Assembly (NCBI RefSeq): GCF_029222705.1
Contig: NZ_JARGZF010000003.1
Span: forward strand, 1-64,000
DNA length: 64,000 bases
Reading direction: 5' to 3'
Source of the DNA: Knoellia sp. p5-6-4
Lineage (GTDB): Bacteria > Actinomycetota > Actinomycetes > Actinomycetales > Dermatophilaceae
Below the pieces are notes generated by a model that saw nothing but the letters and a program-made list of their open reading frames with translations, did not search any database and was not told the origin of the DNA. This document shows positions 16,813 through 26,060 of this stretch, piece after piece. The position numbers were made by a program, and so were the translations under genes. The stretch's first letter is position 1; each line of letters starts with the position of its first letter.

Positions 16813-17112
16813 GTGCACGTTCAGCTGCTGTACTTCGAGGGGTGCCCCCACAAGGCTGTGGTCGAGCAGCGGCTTCGATCCGCCCTGGCGACCATCGGAA
16901 GCGGTGACCACGCGGTCGAGCACGTCCGGGTGGAGTCACCCGAGGACGCTGAGCGGCTGGGCTTCATCGGCTCACCGACGGTGCTCGTGGACGGCCGGGA
17001 CCCGTTCGCAACAGGGAAAGAGCAGCCGGCACTGGCATGTCGTGTCTTCACAACCCCCGACGGACTGGCGGGCTCCCCGACTGTTGGGCAGCTGGTGGAG
17101 GTGCTGTCCTGA
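16813..17112 (+). CDS. Thioredoxin-fold protein with CPHK motif
   Basis: About 99 residues. The first strand leads into YFEGCPHKAVVEQRLRSAL, and the middle has GSPTVLVDGRDPF, the cis-proline region of a thioredoxin fold. The end (ACRVFTTPDGLAGSPT) resembles small proteins annotated as thioredoxin-family or alkylmercury-lyase-like. Only one cysteine sits in the active-site position, so a classical disulfide role is unlikely. GTG 16813 is the likely start; GTG 16807 is possible. It lies just inside the old att remnant. Confidence 0.6.
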   Translation: MHVQLLYFEGCPHKAVVEQRLRSALATIGSGDHAVEHVRVESPEDAERLGFIGSPTVLVDGRDPFATGKEQPALACRVFTTPDGLAGSPTVGQLVEVLS

Positions 17113-17275
17113 CGTAGGTGGTCGTACTGCCCTTGGGGGTGTCCTGGGTTCCGGGAGGACATGCCATCCGACACGGGGACGGTAGTCGTGATCGAGTTGT
17201 GCACCCCTGGGGATCGTCAGTTTGGATGCCGGTACGCAAGGCGGCACATGGGCCTGGCATTCTGCCGGGAGAGAG

Positions 17276-17315
17276 CGAGCGCCCTCCGGCAGGGGGGACA
17301 GTCGGAGGGCGCTCG
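17276..17315. terminator. Perfect 13-bp inverted repeat
   Basis: CGAGCGCCCTCCG faces CGGAGGGCGCTCG with a 14-base loop. It lies between the thioredoxin-like gene and the convergent SnoaL-like gene, where a shared terminator is expected. No T run follows, which is usual in high-GC actinobacteria. Confidence 0.55.
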
Positions 17316-17425
17316 GTGCGCAGCGGACCGGGGTGGGGGGACCCCTGCGGGCGTATGCCTCGCGCTGCGGCGTCCATGCTAGGACACCGACGGAAGCGCA
17401 CACAAAGTCCGGGTGGCTGCCATGT

Positions 17426-17833
17426 CTACGGGGGTGGTGGGGGCGGATCCGCAGGGGTCTCTGCCCGCCAGGGGGCCCGCCACTCCGCAGCCTCCCAGCC
17501 GTCCATGATGTAGATCCGTTCGTGGGCGACCTTGTCACCCCTGAACTCCATCAGGTTCACGGTGTGCATCCAAGGCTTTCCGTCGTAGCTGATGAGGTTC
17601 TCCACCACCACCAAGTCCTCGCGGTGGGTGATTCGTCGGGTGTGGAACTTGAGGTTGGCTGGGTACTGCTTGCGCCATGTCTTGAAGTTGTCCACGCCTT
17701 CGAATCGTTCACCGGACTGGGGGAACTCCAGTACCGCGTCGTCGTGGTAGATCTCATGGGAGATGTCGTAGTCCTTGCCCTCGTAGTCCCAGTGACGACG
17801 CAGGGCCAACAGCAGGTTCTCCTCGTCGAGCAT
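17426..17833 (-). CDS. SnoaL-like/NTF2-fold protein
   Basis: 135 residues of the nuclear transport factor 2-like fold: an N-terminal helix (LLLALRRHWDYEGKDY), the YHDDAVLEFPQSGERFEG segment and the MHTVNLMEFRGDKVAHERIY strand, which is the usual conserved ending. Members are isomerases, hydrolases or small-molecule binders. The C-terminus ends in a run of prolines. GGGAGG precedes ATG 17833. The physiological role is unknown. Confidence 0.75.
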   Translation of the reverse strand: MLDEENLLLALRRHWDYEGKDYDISHEIYHDDAVLEFPQSGERFEGVDNFKTWRKQYPANLKFHTRRITHREDLVVVENLISYDGKPWMHTVNLMEFRGDKVAHERIYIMDGWEAAEWRAPWRAETPADPPPPPP

Positions 17834-17981
17834 CGCCCACCTCCCGAGGCCGGCAGAACGGATCCACCCTCAGTGTTCGTCGATAGCGAGAGCCTCACCT
17901 CCCGCCAAAGGGTGACCATGGGGCCAGCGGGCGGGGGTGGTTGTCTTGATGCGGGTCGGCGCAGTGACCACGAAGGGCGAC

Positions 17982-18207
17982 GCTGGAAGGTGGCCGGCTG
18001 CGATGCCGGTACGGAGACCAGGCCCGCGGATCTGATGAGCCAGGCGTGGTTAAAGACCTGACGCACAACGCGTGTTCTCGCTGCCTCCGCCTCACCTACG
18101 AGAGCCCTGGCTAGCGTCCGTCGCTCGTCGAACGCCTGCAAGGCGCTTTGGCACTCGGACAGCTGCTCATTTTGGCTGGAGGGTGACCGGCTGCGATGCC
18201 GGTGCGG
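17982..18207. repeat. Pair of 33-base direct repeats
   Basis: The two copies (17982-18014 and 18175-18207) share the core CCGGCTGCGATGCCGGT and differ at about three positions. They are 193 bases apart. The core contains a small dyad (CCGGC...GCCGG). Function unknown; they could be recombinase arms or remains of a duplicated gene segment. Confidence 0.55.
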
Positions 18208-18458
18208 GCGTTGCGAGCACGGGTCTGCATAGCCAGCAGCTCTGGGAGGCGACTGCTGGGGCTTTGCGGCCGCCAAACACGCGCTGGCCCCTGCCGTCCC
18301 CAGCGCTGTAGATGGTGAGTAGCAGTTGAGCGAAGGGCAGCGCCCTGGTTTGTCACCGGGGGCTTTTGCCTGCGTGCCGGCGGCCGACGGGACCGGACGC
18401 GCCCGGAACGGCCGCCAGGCCGCATGCCCGGCACGGCCGGGGCCGGAGGCCCCGGCCC

Positions 18459-18498
18459 GCGGCGGAGCCGCGCTTGAGCCAGTGAAGAAAGTCCTCAC
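18459..18498 (+). repeat. Dispersed repeat, copy A
   Basis: About 40 bases with core CTTGAGCCAGTGAAGAAAGT and then CCTCAC, preceded by a GC-rich hairpin. A closely similar copy lies at 28623-28666, also after a GC-rich hairpin. Neither is in a gene. Confidence 0.6.
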
Positions 18499-18717
18499 CG
18501 GGCAGGATGACCAACGCTATGGACGCTCGCCACGGTGTCATCTCGGCGCCGCTTCGCGTCCGCGGTCCGCCGCGGCGGAATGACACGTCCATGTAGGTCC
18601 CGAACAGCGACACGGCGAGGCGGTCATATCCGCCGGGACGGCACCCCGCCGTCGTGGCTCGTCCGACCGGTAGGCGAGTCCGCTGTCGGTGAGCAGCAGG
18701 CTCGGATCTGCGGGCTC

Positions 18718-19932
18718 TCAGTTCGCAGTCGCGACCGCGAGAATGCGGCGGACGTTGTCCTCGGAGAAGAACTCGGCCGGCGAGGTTACGCCGGCGGTGA
18801 CCCTGACGAAGTCGACCATGGCTTCCTGGTTGCGTGAGGCGGCGCTGAGGAGTTGGGCGAGGTCGGGGGGCGGTGGCTCGAGCGCCGCGATCTGGGCGGT
18901 GAGCTGGTAGAAGGGCAGGACGTGGTGGTCGCGCGCAGAGTGGTAGTCCTCCAGGGCCTCGTGGAAGGGGCGTGTGCCGGTAAACCCCTCGTCGAGGGCG
19001 CGGGCGCATCGTTCGGCGTCGCGGAACGCATCGTCCATCCCGAACGCGGTGATGAAGTCCTTGTTGTAGCCGGCGTCCCCGACAAGCGCCCAACCGGGTC
19101 CGTACGGCTTGCGGAGGTAGTTCGGCACCGCGGTGCCCACGAAGCGCGTCTCGCGGGTTGCGGCGCTGATCCTTTCGGCAAAGCCTGGGACCAGCCCGAG
19201 GGTCGCCATGTAGGTCTCCTCGATGTTCTCCCGATATGCGGGGAACTCCGCGAACGGCCTGCCGACGATGACCAGGGTCAGGTTGTCGTTCGTGGGCCAG
19301 GCCGCGAATCCCCGTCCGGGGCGGATGTAGGTCTCGAACCGGCCGTCCATGGGAAGGCCGCTCCAGTAGCTGTAGTAGCTGCCCTGGAGCTGTGGCTTCT
19401 CGTTGTACTGCTCGGCGGCCACGGCCTCGGCGACCAGCGAGTGTCGCCCGTCCGCTCCGACGACTACGCGCGCGTGCTCGATGATGGTCGCGCCTGCTTT
19501 GCCATGGCCACGGATGCCGGTGACCCGGCCGTCGTCAAAGGCGATTTCCTCGACACTGAAGCCTTCGCGTACCTCGGCGCCGGCCTCGGCGGCAGCGTCC
19601 AGGAGGAGCTTGTCCAGCACGGTTCGGCGAGGCGCGTATGCGACGGGAGCTTCGTCGATGCCGGGCATCCCGGAGATCGTGAACGGGCCGAAGTCGAACG
19701 CGTAGGTATGGATGGGCGGGCATCCGGTCGCGACGACGCGATCCAGGAGCCCCCATCTGCTCAGGGACGCCACGCCAGGGTGATGGATGAGGTGTGTCGA
19801 GACCGTGTCGCTCGGGAAGGTTGCTCGGTCGACGAGGAGGACGCGGTAGCCCTTGCGCGCCAGCAGCATCGCCGTGGGCGATCCGGCGCACCGCGCGCCC
19901 ACCACGATCGCGTCATAGTCGGACTTGGACAT
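18718..19932 (-). CDS. FAD-dependent monooxygenase/geranylgeranyl-reductase-like
   Basis: 404 residues. The N-terminal FAD motif reads DAIVVGARCAGSPTAMLLA, followed by the PHBH-type markers VVGADGRHSLVAEAV (DG motif) and ALVGDAGYNKDFITAFGMDD (GD motif). It would oxidise or reduce a hydrophobic substrate using NAD(P)H and FAD. GAGGAGC precedes ATG 19932. The adjacent LuxR-TPR regulator, transcribed the same way, probably controls it. The substrate is unknown. Confidence 0.85.
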   Translation of the reverse strand: MSKSDYDAIVVGARCAGSPTAMLLARKGYRVLLVDRATFPSDTVSTHLIHHPGVASLSRWGLLDRVVATGCPPIHTYAFDFGPFTISGMPGIDEAPVAYAPRRTVLDKLLLDAAAEAGAEVREGFSVEEIAFDDGRVTGIRGHGKAGATIIEHARVVVGADGRHSLVAEAVAAEQYNEKPQLQGSYYSYWSGLPMDGRFETYIRPGRGFAAWPTNDNLTLVIVGRPFAEFPAYRENIEETYMATLGLVPGFAERISAATRETRFVGTAVPNYLRKPYGPGWALVGDAGYNKDFITAFGMDDAFRDAERCARALDEGFTGTRPFHEALEDYHSARDHHVLPFYQLTAQIAALEPPPPDLAQLLSAASRNQEAMVDFVRVTAGVTSPAEFFSEDNVRRILAVATAN

Positions 19933-20050
19933 GTCCAGCTCCTCTCTGGATCAGTCAGCGTGTCCTCGCCGATCGCCCGTCTCCTGTCGTGCTTCCGCGA
20001 GGCAAGATGCGTCACCGTAGCCAGGAGCCGGTGGAGACCGCGTCGGCTGG

Positions 20051-20085
20051 AATGACCAAACTCGCGGGGTGGCCGCCTGGTCATT
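20051..20085. promoter_or_regulatory. Inverted repeat upstream of the monooxygenase
   Basis: AATGACCA faces TGGTCATT with a 19-base gap, between the end of the LuxR-TPR gene and the start of the monooxygenase gene. It could be an operator or the terminator of the regulator gene. Confidence 0.35.
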
Positions 20086-20102
20086 TCACGCCAGGAGGCA
20101 CG

Positions 20103-21755
20103 TCAGATGAGGCCGTGCTTGAGGGCGTACGCCGTGGCGGCGGCCCGCGAGGAGACATCGAGCCTGGTGAAGATGTTGCTCACGTGTCGGGCGACCGTCC
20201 GCTCGCTGATGCCGAGCGCGGAGGCGATCTGTCGGTTCGATCGCCCCGCTGCGATGAGCGCGACTACTTCCACCTCCCGGTTCGTGAGCCCGCCGGGAGA
20301 CCCCCAGCGTCGGGTTCGCGACAGTCCTTCCACCTCCTCGAGATCGGGGGTGGCGCCCAGATGACTGAATACTGTGTGTGCGGCGTCCAGTTCGAGCTCA
20401 GCGCCTTCGTCGTCGCCGAGCTGCTGGAGCGCATGGGCGATCAGGACCCTCACCCGCGCCACTTCATAGGGCGCCGCCAGCTCCTGCCAGACCCTGCGCG
20501 CCGCCCGCAGGACATCGAGCGACTCCCGGTTCCTCCCCTCCGCGAGCAGAACCGCCCCCATCGCCTGCGCGGACATGGCGTGCAGACACGGTGCATCCAA
20601 CACAGATGCGATCGTCGACAGTTCCTCGGCGGCGGTGCGCGCGGCGGCTACCTGGCCTGCTGTCAGCATCACCTCCACATACGGACCGAGCAGCTTGGCC
20701 AGCGGGGTGCCAGCCCCGGGACCCTGCGTGCTCCCGGCCTCGGCTGCGGCGAGGCGGATGGCCGCCACTGCGGTATCGACGCGACCTTGGGCCAACCTGA
20801 GCTGCGACAGGCCAGGCTGCGGCTCGTAGCCCCTTCGGCTCGCCTCCCGGTACGCCTCCTCCGCCCGGTCGTACGCACCCTGGAGCCGGTGGAGCTCGCC
20901 CCACTGGTAGAACGCCATCCCGGCCGCACCCTTGGTGGTGTCCGTCAGCCACTCGCAGGCGCGACGGGCCTCGACCAGTGCTTGTGCCCAGGAGCCGTGC
21001 AGTTGCATGATCTCCGAGCGGTGCACCAGGCACTGCCCGCGGAAGGGGACCAGCTCGGGCTGGGACGCGGACCATTCGTCCAAGGCGGCGGTCCATTCAT
21101 GCGCCCGGCGCAGGTCGAAGACGCGTGCACAGGTCAGGATCACGGCGCAGTAGACGATGCCGGCCGTGACGGGTGAGACCTCACCCGCCACGACGCCGAT
21201 CATGGCCTCGTCGAGCAGCCGAACGCCCTCGGCAGGACGGCCGCTCTGGATCAGCGCTTGACCCCGCTGCAGCCGGGCAAGGGCGACCAGATCCGGATCG
21301 CCGAACCGCTCGCCGATCTTGGCGGCCTCGTCGTTCGTCGCCAGGGCGGCACCGGCGTCCCCGCCGCCCATGGCCATGAGGGCAGCCATCGTCAGGGCGA
21401 GCCCCCGCTCCGCACACTCCAGCCGCCGCTCATCGAGAAGCCGCTGGGTTCGGGCCAGCCACCCGCTGCTCTGCGCAGCATCGCCTCGCAGCAGCAGCGT
21501 CAGAGCCAGCCAGAATCCGCACCGGGCTGCCCGCTCGGGCTGATCTCGATCGAGGAACTCGTGGAACGCGCGCGTCCACACCGCGGCTGCGTCGGCCTCC
21601 TCGGCGACGAGATAGGCCGCCGTCGCGAGCCGTTCGAGATCAGGGGGCTCCAGGGACGCTTCATCGTCCGCCGCCGACAACTGCTCGAACGCCTCCCGCC
21701 ATGCCATGCGGGCAAAAGCCGCTCGACCCCGGTCTAGCGCAACCGCACCCAGCAT
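20103..21755 (-). CDS. LuxR-family regulator with TPR-like repeats
   Basis: About 550 residues. Most of the protein is repeated helical hairpins with TPR character ([20 protein letters not shown] is one). The last 65 residues are a LuxR/NarL helix-turn-helix: [20 protein letters not shown], then [20 protein letters not shown]. There is no P-loop, so it is not a full MalT/LAL type. The start at ATG 21755 has GGGAG upstream and matches the usual N-terminus of these proteins. It probably regulates the monooxygenase gene downstream. Confidence 0.85.
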   Translation of the reverse strand: MLGAVALDRGRAAFARMAWREAFEQLSAADDEASLEPPDLERLATAAYLVAEEADAAAVWTRAFHEFLDRDQPERAARCGFWLALTLLLRGDAAQSSGWLARTQRLLDERRLECAERGLALTMAALMAMGGGDAGAALATNDEAAKIGERFGDPDLVALARLQRGQALIQSGRPAEGVRLLDEAMIGVVAGEVSPVTAGIVYCAVILTCARVFDLRRAHEWTAALDEWSASQPELVPFRGQCLVHRSEIMQLHGSWAQALVEARRACEWLTDTTKGAAGMAFYQWGELHRLQGAYDRAEEAYREASRRGYEPQPGLSQLRLAQGRVDTAVAAIRLAAAEAGSTQGPGAGTPLAKLLGPYVEVMLTAGQVAAARTAAEELSTIASVLDAPCLHAMSAQAMGAVLLAEGRNRESLDVLRAARRVWQELAAPYEVARVRVLIAHALQQLGDDEGAELELDAAHTVFSHLGATPDLEEVEGLSRTRRWGSPGGLTNREVEVVALIAAGRSNRQIASALGISERTVARHVSNIFTRLDVSSRAAATAYALKHGLI

Positions 21756-21918
21756 CGGCCTCACTCCCGGAACCAGAATCGACGGCGGTGACACCGCCGG
21801 TCAACCCGGCCCGATGAGCGCCGGCATGATTCCCCAGCGCACATCCCGGTCCGCCCCGAGAGTAATCCGTACCGTGCCGGAGCCGCTGCTGACCGCCGTC
21901 CCTCCGACGCAGAGTCGA

Positions 21919-21950
21919 AGTGGGCGGAGTGGGCGCCCATAGTGGGCGGA
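21919..21950. promoter_or_regulatory. Direct repeat in front of the LuxR-TPR gene
   Basis: AGTGGGCGGA occurs at 21919 and 21941, 22 bases apart (two helical turns), within the region that should hold the promoter of the LuxR-TPR gene. It may be a binding site for that or another regulator. Confidence 0.35.
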
Positions 21951-21990
21951 ATGACGCATCGCTCATGGACGCAGACGCCCTGCGCTGTCG

Positions 21991-22338
21991 GCCAAGAGGG
22001 TAAAGAGTTCGGTCTTCGGTGACGGTCTGACGCCGATGCGCCACAAGAACTACTACCGCCGAGTCTTCCTGCCCACGGCCAAAGCCGTCGGCCTACCGAC
22101 GCTGCGCTTCCACGATCTGCGGCACTTCTACGCATCCGACTTGCTTCGCGACCCGCAGCTCAGCATCAAGGACGTCAGCACCCGGATGGGGCATGCCGAC
22201 GCAACTCTTGTGCTCCGCACCTATGGGCATCTGTTCACCGACTCCGGGGCTGGGCTAGGCGACCGGGTGGCGGAGCGTCGCGAGGCTGCCCGTGCGAAGG
22301 CTGCCGCCGAAGCAGCGAAGGTCATCCAACTTGGCTGA
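21991..22338 (+). pseudogene. C-terminal fragment of a tyrosine recombinase
   Basis: The reading frame encodes only the last third of a phage-type integrase: FHDLRHFYASDLLRD carries the HxLRH box, MGHADATLVLRTYGHLF carries the conserved GH and the catalytic tyrosine. The frame opens before ATG 22036 (SVFGDGLTPMRHKNYY is integrase-like), but the N-terminal and first-arginine parts are missing. It differs clearly from the intact integrase at 39.7 kb, so it belongs to a different, older element. Confidence 0.8.
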
Positions 22339-22397
22339 CGCGAAACCACACAGCGACGAGCCCCGAACCGATAGCGCCGGATCGGGTCCTTCTGACC

Positions 22398-23117
22398 TCA
22401 GCGTGAGGGCCACGTTTCTCGCCACGTGAGCCGTCGGGCTTGTACGACGTTGGCCATTCGCTGGACGGCGGCCTGCGCGAGGGGATGGCGGTCGTAGGCA
22501 TACCAATGGCGCTGGAGTATGAACGCCACGAGGTCCGCCAACTGTACTCCGGGGCTCGCGTGCGAACTCACGAAGTGCAGTGAGTCGATCATCGTATTGA
22601 TACGGCGTCCGGGCACCTCGCCGCCGCCCGCTTTCGCCATGTCGGCAACCATGTTGATCGCCCTCAGTTCTTGTTCCTTCGCCTCATCGGCGACCACAAT
22701 CTTGTTTCCGCCACCGTTGAGATCGATCTTCTCGAGGAGAAACTGGAGAGCCAGTAGGTAAGCGTTGGCGTCCGCGGCTCCGCCGTGTCGCGCGTGAAGG
22801 CGAGCTTTGTGAATGCTTGAGTAGGCGACCTCTAATTCCAGTTCCTGTAGGACGGAAATGGCGTCCTCGTAGGCGGCCAGTCGCTGAGCATGGTCGAGTT
22901 CCGCCCAGTAGCCCTTCCCGTTCCACAAGTCGACGCCGTGGAACTCAAACCCCTTTGGGCGGTAATCCAAGTGTCGGAAGGCCAGGGAGCCCAGGGACGC
23001 GGCAAGGGGTTGCACTTGGTCCTCGTGCACTATGACGGCCGCAAGGATCAGGAGCGGCTGCTTGCTGGCCCCTTTGCCTACCGAGCCCGTCTCGTCGACA
23101 TAGATGAGGGACGCCAC
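22398..23117 (-). CDS. DUF3800 protein
   Basis: 239 residues with the DUF3800 landmarks: IYVDETGSVG at the N-terminus, an acidic residue in IVVADEAKEQ in the middle and VQLADLVAFILQRHW near the end. The family is predicted to have an RNase H-like fold with acidic active-site residues and is common on mobile elements and phages; its biological role is not established. It lies downstream of a four-gene same-strand cluster and may belong to it, although a 97-base gap separates it from the next gene. Confidence 0.78.
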   Translation of the reverse strand: MASLIYVDETGSVGKGASKQPLLILAAVIVHEDQVQPLAASLGSLAFRHLDYRPKGFEFHGVDLWNGKGYWAELDHAQRLAAYEDAISVLQELELEVAYSSIHKARLHARHGGAADANAYLLALQFLLEKIDLNGGGNKIVVADEAKEQELRAINMVADMAKAGGGEVPGRRINTMIDSLHFVSSHASPGVQLADLVAFILQRHWYAYDRHPLAQAAVQRMANVVQARRLTWRETWPSR

Positions 23118-23214
23118 GGATCAGTAATACAGCACCAGGCTCTGGAGAGGTCCAGCGGCGCACACATGCCCCCGGCGTACGGAGCCCTGCCGCGCCGGGG
23201 GACGATGCTCGCCA

Positions 23215-23919
23215 TCAAGCGCTCGACGAATCGTTCCCTTGCGCCGCGCTTACGGAAGCCGGGGGGCGGAGGCCTTCTCGGCGTCCAACCCTCTCGAGCT
23301 CCTTCCTGCACCGGAGGATGTCACCCGCTAGGCCTTCTCCATGCCGAACCACCATCAGGTAGTCCGCGTAAGTGCAGCCTCGGACTACGTGGGTCTTGGT
23401 GCGGTTCAGTATGTCGCCCCATTCACCGCTCTCAGGCTGGATCTCTTCGCCGGCCTCCTCGATCAGCCAGGTCGTGAAGCGCTGGCAGGCGGTCTTGAAA
23501 TCGGTGAAGGCAGCCTCAACCGCCTCGTCGTCAAAGAAGCGATGTTCATACTTGGCTGAAAAGCGAAACAGCGGCTCAACGTCCTTGTTTCTCCAGTGCA
23601 GCCCCACGAATACGACTTCCAGCCAGCCCATGACCCCTGTTCCCATAGGGAACAGGTGAAGCAGCTCCTCGAACAGCGCTTGGTCATGGTCGGTGGCGGG
23701 AGGGGCCGCTGGCATCTGCTCCGAGCTTCCACGCCGGTCCCACCAAGTTGAGATGAGCCACCAGAGCACACCCGTGACCGCGAAGGCTGGCAGCAACCAC
23801 CACCAAGCCGCATCTCTCCGCAACCAGGCGTAGAGGTCGGGGGTGAAAGCAGGCCCGAGCGCTAGGGCGAGGCCCCACAGCGTCGCCAGGCCTACCCCGA
23901 TCGTGAAGTGTTTCTGCAC
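23215..23919 (-). CDS. Hypothetical membrane-anchored protein
   Basis: 234 residues. Two hydrophobic segments (near residues 8-30 and 40-62, the second Trp-rich) anchor a cytoplasmic domain of about 150 residues. The domain is helical and charged; EEAGEEIQPESGEWGDILNR and CTYADYLMVVRHGEGLAGD are its most distinctive parts. I do not recognise it. It follows the 456-residue gene by 79 bases on the same strand. Confidence 0.65.
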   Translation of the reverse strand: MQKHFTIGVGLATLWGLALALGPAFTPDLYAWLRRDAAWWWLLPAFAVTGVLWWLISTWWDRRGSSEQMPAAPPATDHDQALFEELLHLFPMGTGVMGWLEVVFVGLHWRNKDVEPLFRFSAKYEHRFFDDEAVEAAFTDFKTACQRFTTWLIEEAGEEIQPESGEWGDILNRTKTHVVRGCTYADYLMVVRHGEGLAGDILRCRKELERVGRREGLRPPASVSAAQGNDSSSA

Positions 23920-23998
23920 GCCGGTGAGGCTATCGGAGCGATTGGCACCAATCGCACCGCCCGTGCGCGATCGCGAGACGAGTCAGCAGCAAGCGGTG

Positions 23999-25369
23999 CT
24001 AATCCTCGTCATGCAGGAGCATCGTGGCGGTCGTTGGGGCTTCGGTCTCCGCAGCCCTTGCTCGGATCTTGTTCACGAACACCTCAAGCTTCTCCCTGTC
24101 CGCCACACCTTCGTCCACTTCCTGCATGACAGCCCGGACAACGGCGCGGTGGGCCAGCAAAGACCCTTCGGGGACGCTACCGAAACCGGTGGCGACTAGC
24201 ACATGGTCGCTCTCCAATGTGGTTTTTACTGGGAAGCGTCCTTCCTCGTCATTCTCTACTTGTTTGTGCGACATGCGAAGGACTATGTCGACTAGTGGGC
24301 GACCATCGTGGGCCAAGAGCCTGCATGCAGCGATGGAATCAAGTAGGTGCGTACCCTCGAAACGAACAGCGCGCAGAGCCGGCTTTGCTATGACTCCTTC
24401 GGGAGTTTCTGTCTCCTCGTCCGAAACTTTGAACCGCGCAACGATGAGATTGAGCTTTGTTAGGGATTCCGCCCGGAATCGAGTCTCTAGAAGATCCAGC
24501 ATAAAGTCCGAGACCGGGTGAATTCCGCCAGGGACGCCAGTAGATCGGACATCCGCAAAGGGCACGTACCCACGAAGCTCGACGCCCACCGCTATCTCGA
24601 GAGCGCGTGCTGCGGCGCGGGCTGCCTGTGTCGTCGCCCCGAGGACTTCGACCGTGCTTCCCTCCGCGACGCGGATGTGTACCTGCTGCTTCTCCGGAAC
24701 TGGCCGCAGCGAGGCTTCCCCGTCGACTTCATCAACTGCCGCACGGTACGCCCGGTAGGTCCCGGTCACGTCAATTGTCGAAGGGTCATCTCGCTTGATG
24801 GAATCAAATACGAACCATCGAGCAACGCCTACACGGACATAGCGACCAGCCACCACGCGCAGGCGCTCGTGAGCGTTGGCAAGGTCGATCCCATCCCGGA
24901 TGGGGAAGATTCGAGACGTGTGTCCCCTCTCAGGGGTCGGCTCGTCCTCATGGGCAATGACGAGCTTCGCGACTCTTTCCGGGTCCCACTCGTACGCCCT
25001 GGCAACGCGAGATGCCACTTCTTCAGCGACACCAGACGAAGGCACCCCACGTTCCTTTGCGAGTTCCCGGAGCGCAGAAAGCTTGAGGCCGATTAGTGCC
25101 TTCTTCATCAACTCGTGCTCGACCTCGGAGGAGTTGATCTCCCCTTCTTCTGCTTTGGGCGCCGGAACGAGTTCGTCCTCTAGCGAAGTACGCAGCCTGT
25201 CGCGTAGCAGACCGCTGATGTCCGGCTTGCGCGGCGACGAGGTCGCCACCCGGTTTCGGATGGACAGCCCCCGAAGGCGCTCACCCTCCTTGGTTGCGAG
25301 GGCGAGTAGATCGTCCAGGGCGGAATCAAGGTCCTCGGTTGTGATCACACTGCCAGGCGCTCGCTTCAT
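23999..25369 (-). CDS. Hypothetical protein with a SAP-like segment
   Basis: 456 residues, soluble. Residues about 90-135 (LKLSALRELAKERGVPSSGV, then VASRVARAYEW) look like a SAP motif, a small DNA-binding helix-extended loop. The rest alternates strands and helices without a known motif; DILLVL-type Walker boxes are absent. Its ATG overlaps the stop of the preceding gene (ATGA), so translation is coupled. It is the largest gene of an unrecognised operon and a good target for structure prediction. Confidence 0.7.
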   Translation of the reverse strand: MKRAPGSVITTEDLDSALDDLLALATKEGERLRGLSIRNRVATSSPRKPDISGLLRDRLRTSLEDELVPAPKAEEGEINSSEVEHELMKKALIGLKLSALRELAKERGVPSSGVAEEVASRVARAYEWDPERVAKLVIAHEDEPTPERGHTSRIFPIRDGIDLANAHERLRVVAGRYVRVGVARWFVFDSIKRDDPSTIDVTGTYRAYRAAVDEVDGEASLRPVPEKQQVHIRVAEGSTVEVLGATTQAARAAARALEIAVGVELRGYVPFADVRSTGVPGGIHPVSDFMLDLLETRFRAESLTKLNLIVARFKVSDEETETPEGVIAKPALRAVRFEGTHLLDSIAACRLLAHDGRPLVDIVLRMSHKQVENDEEGRFPVKTTLESDHVLVATGFGSVPEGSLLAHRAVVRAVMQEVDEGVADREKLEVFVNKIRARAAETEAPTTATMLLHDED

Positions 25370-25704
25370 GGCCAGTCCCCCTTCTCCAGTGCGTTCTGAT
25401 ACTCCTGCAGGACGGCCCAAGCGGCAGCCACACATATCTTGTCCCACTTGCTGGCGTCGGCGATCTCGACACCCACCTCGAGCACGTGAGTGAGGAGGCA
25501 CCCCTCGACGTCGATCGAGCGGGCGAGCATGACTGCCAGGTGCGGGTAGTGCTCGCCGTCCGGGTCATACTTCTTCAGTTCGGACCTGAAGAGATCGATG
25601 CTCTCGAAGTACTCGTTCCGGGGAAACTTCTTGCTGCGTACCCACTTGCGGACGTCAGCGGTCCTGGCCATGTCCTGGCACTCAGCGGGGATCCTGAAAG
25701 CCAT
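25366..25704 (-). CDS. Hypothetical small protein
   Basis: 112 residues, soluble, mostly helical, starting MAFRIPAECQDMARTADVRK and with a conserved-looking SIDVEGCLLTHVLEVGVEIA in the middle. The family is not recognised. The start overlaps the stop of the membrane protein gene before it (TGATG) and its stop overlaps the start of the next gene (ATGA), so three genes are translationally coupled. Confidence 0.65.
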   Translation of the reverse strand: MAFRIPAECQDMARTADVRKWVRSKKFPRNEYFESIDLFRSELKKYDPDGEHYPHLAVMLARSIDVEGCLLTHVLEVGVEIADASKWDKICVAAAWAVLQEYQNALEKGDWP

Positions 25705-26060
25705 CAGTCGCCCGACCGCAGGCCCATGGCCATCAGCACCGCGATGACGGGCTGTGCGACGACGGCCAGGAGCAGGGAGGCCGCGATGACGAGCTGAGGG
25801 AACGGCAGCCAAGTGTCACCCGTGTACATGCCGAGCCACGCAGACAGCGCCCCCACGGCCACGACGATGGCGAGACCAGCCGCGCACCAGGCGATCGCCG
25901 AAGGGGGTATCGGAGTGCCCGCCGGTCGACGACGGCCGGGCGTGCCCAGCGTGACAGCCAGGCTGATGACCGCCAAGAGGAAGCCTTCAACGGTGAGAAG
26001 CACCGGGAGCGCCTGAACGTAGGTCAAGGACTGCTGCGTGGCTGTCACAGACGTGCTCAT
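25704..26060 (-). CDS. Hypothetical small membrane protein
   Basis: 118 residues with three hydrophobic segments (near residues 18-38, 55-75 and 85-110). No motif is recognised. First gene of the coupled three-gene operon, downstream of an AT-rich regulatory region. Its role is presumably to place the system at the membrane. Confidence 0.65.
   Translation of the reverse strand: MSTSVTATQQSLTYVQALPVLLTVEGFLLAVISLAVTLGTPGRRRPAGTPIPPSAIAWCAAGLAIVVAVGALSAWLGMYTGDTWLPFPQLVIAASLLLAVVAQPVIAVLMAMGLRSGD

Larger units (their letters stand above)
17834..18717. other. 884-base non-coding stretch with repeats
   Basis: No gene is supported. It holds a 33-base direct repeat (17982-18014 and 18175-18207), GC-rich hairpins near 18440-18470 and one copy of a dispersed repeat also found at 28.6 kb. 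A minus-strand frame around 18050-18150 reads protein-like and may be a decayed gene. Confidence 0.45.

Noticed and set aside
18360-18500. CRISPR-like repeats near the GC-rich hairpins
   Set aside because: Only palindromic GC stretches and one repeat copy; no regular spacer pattern.
17834-18717. A possible serine-recombinase remnant on the minus strand
   Set aside because: Some protein-like sequence is present but I could not match it to any conserved recombinase segment.
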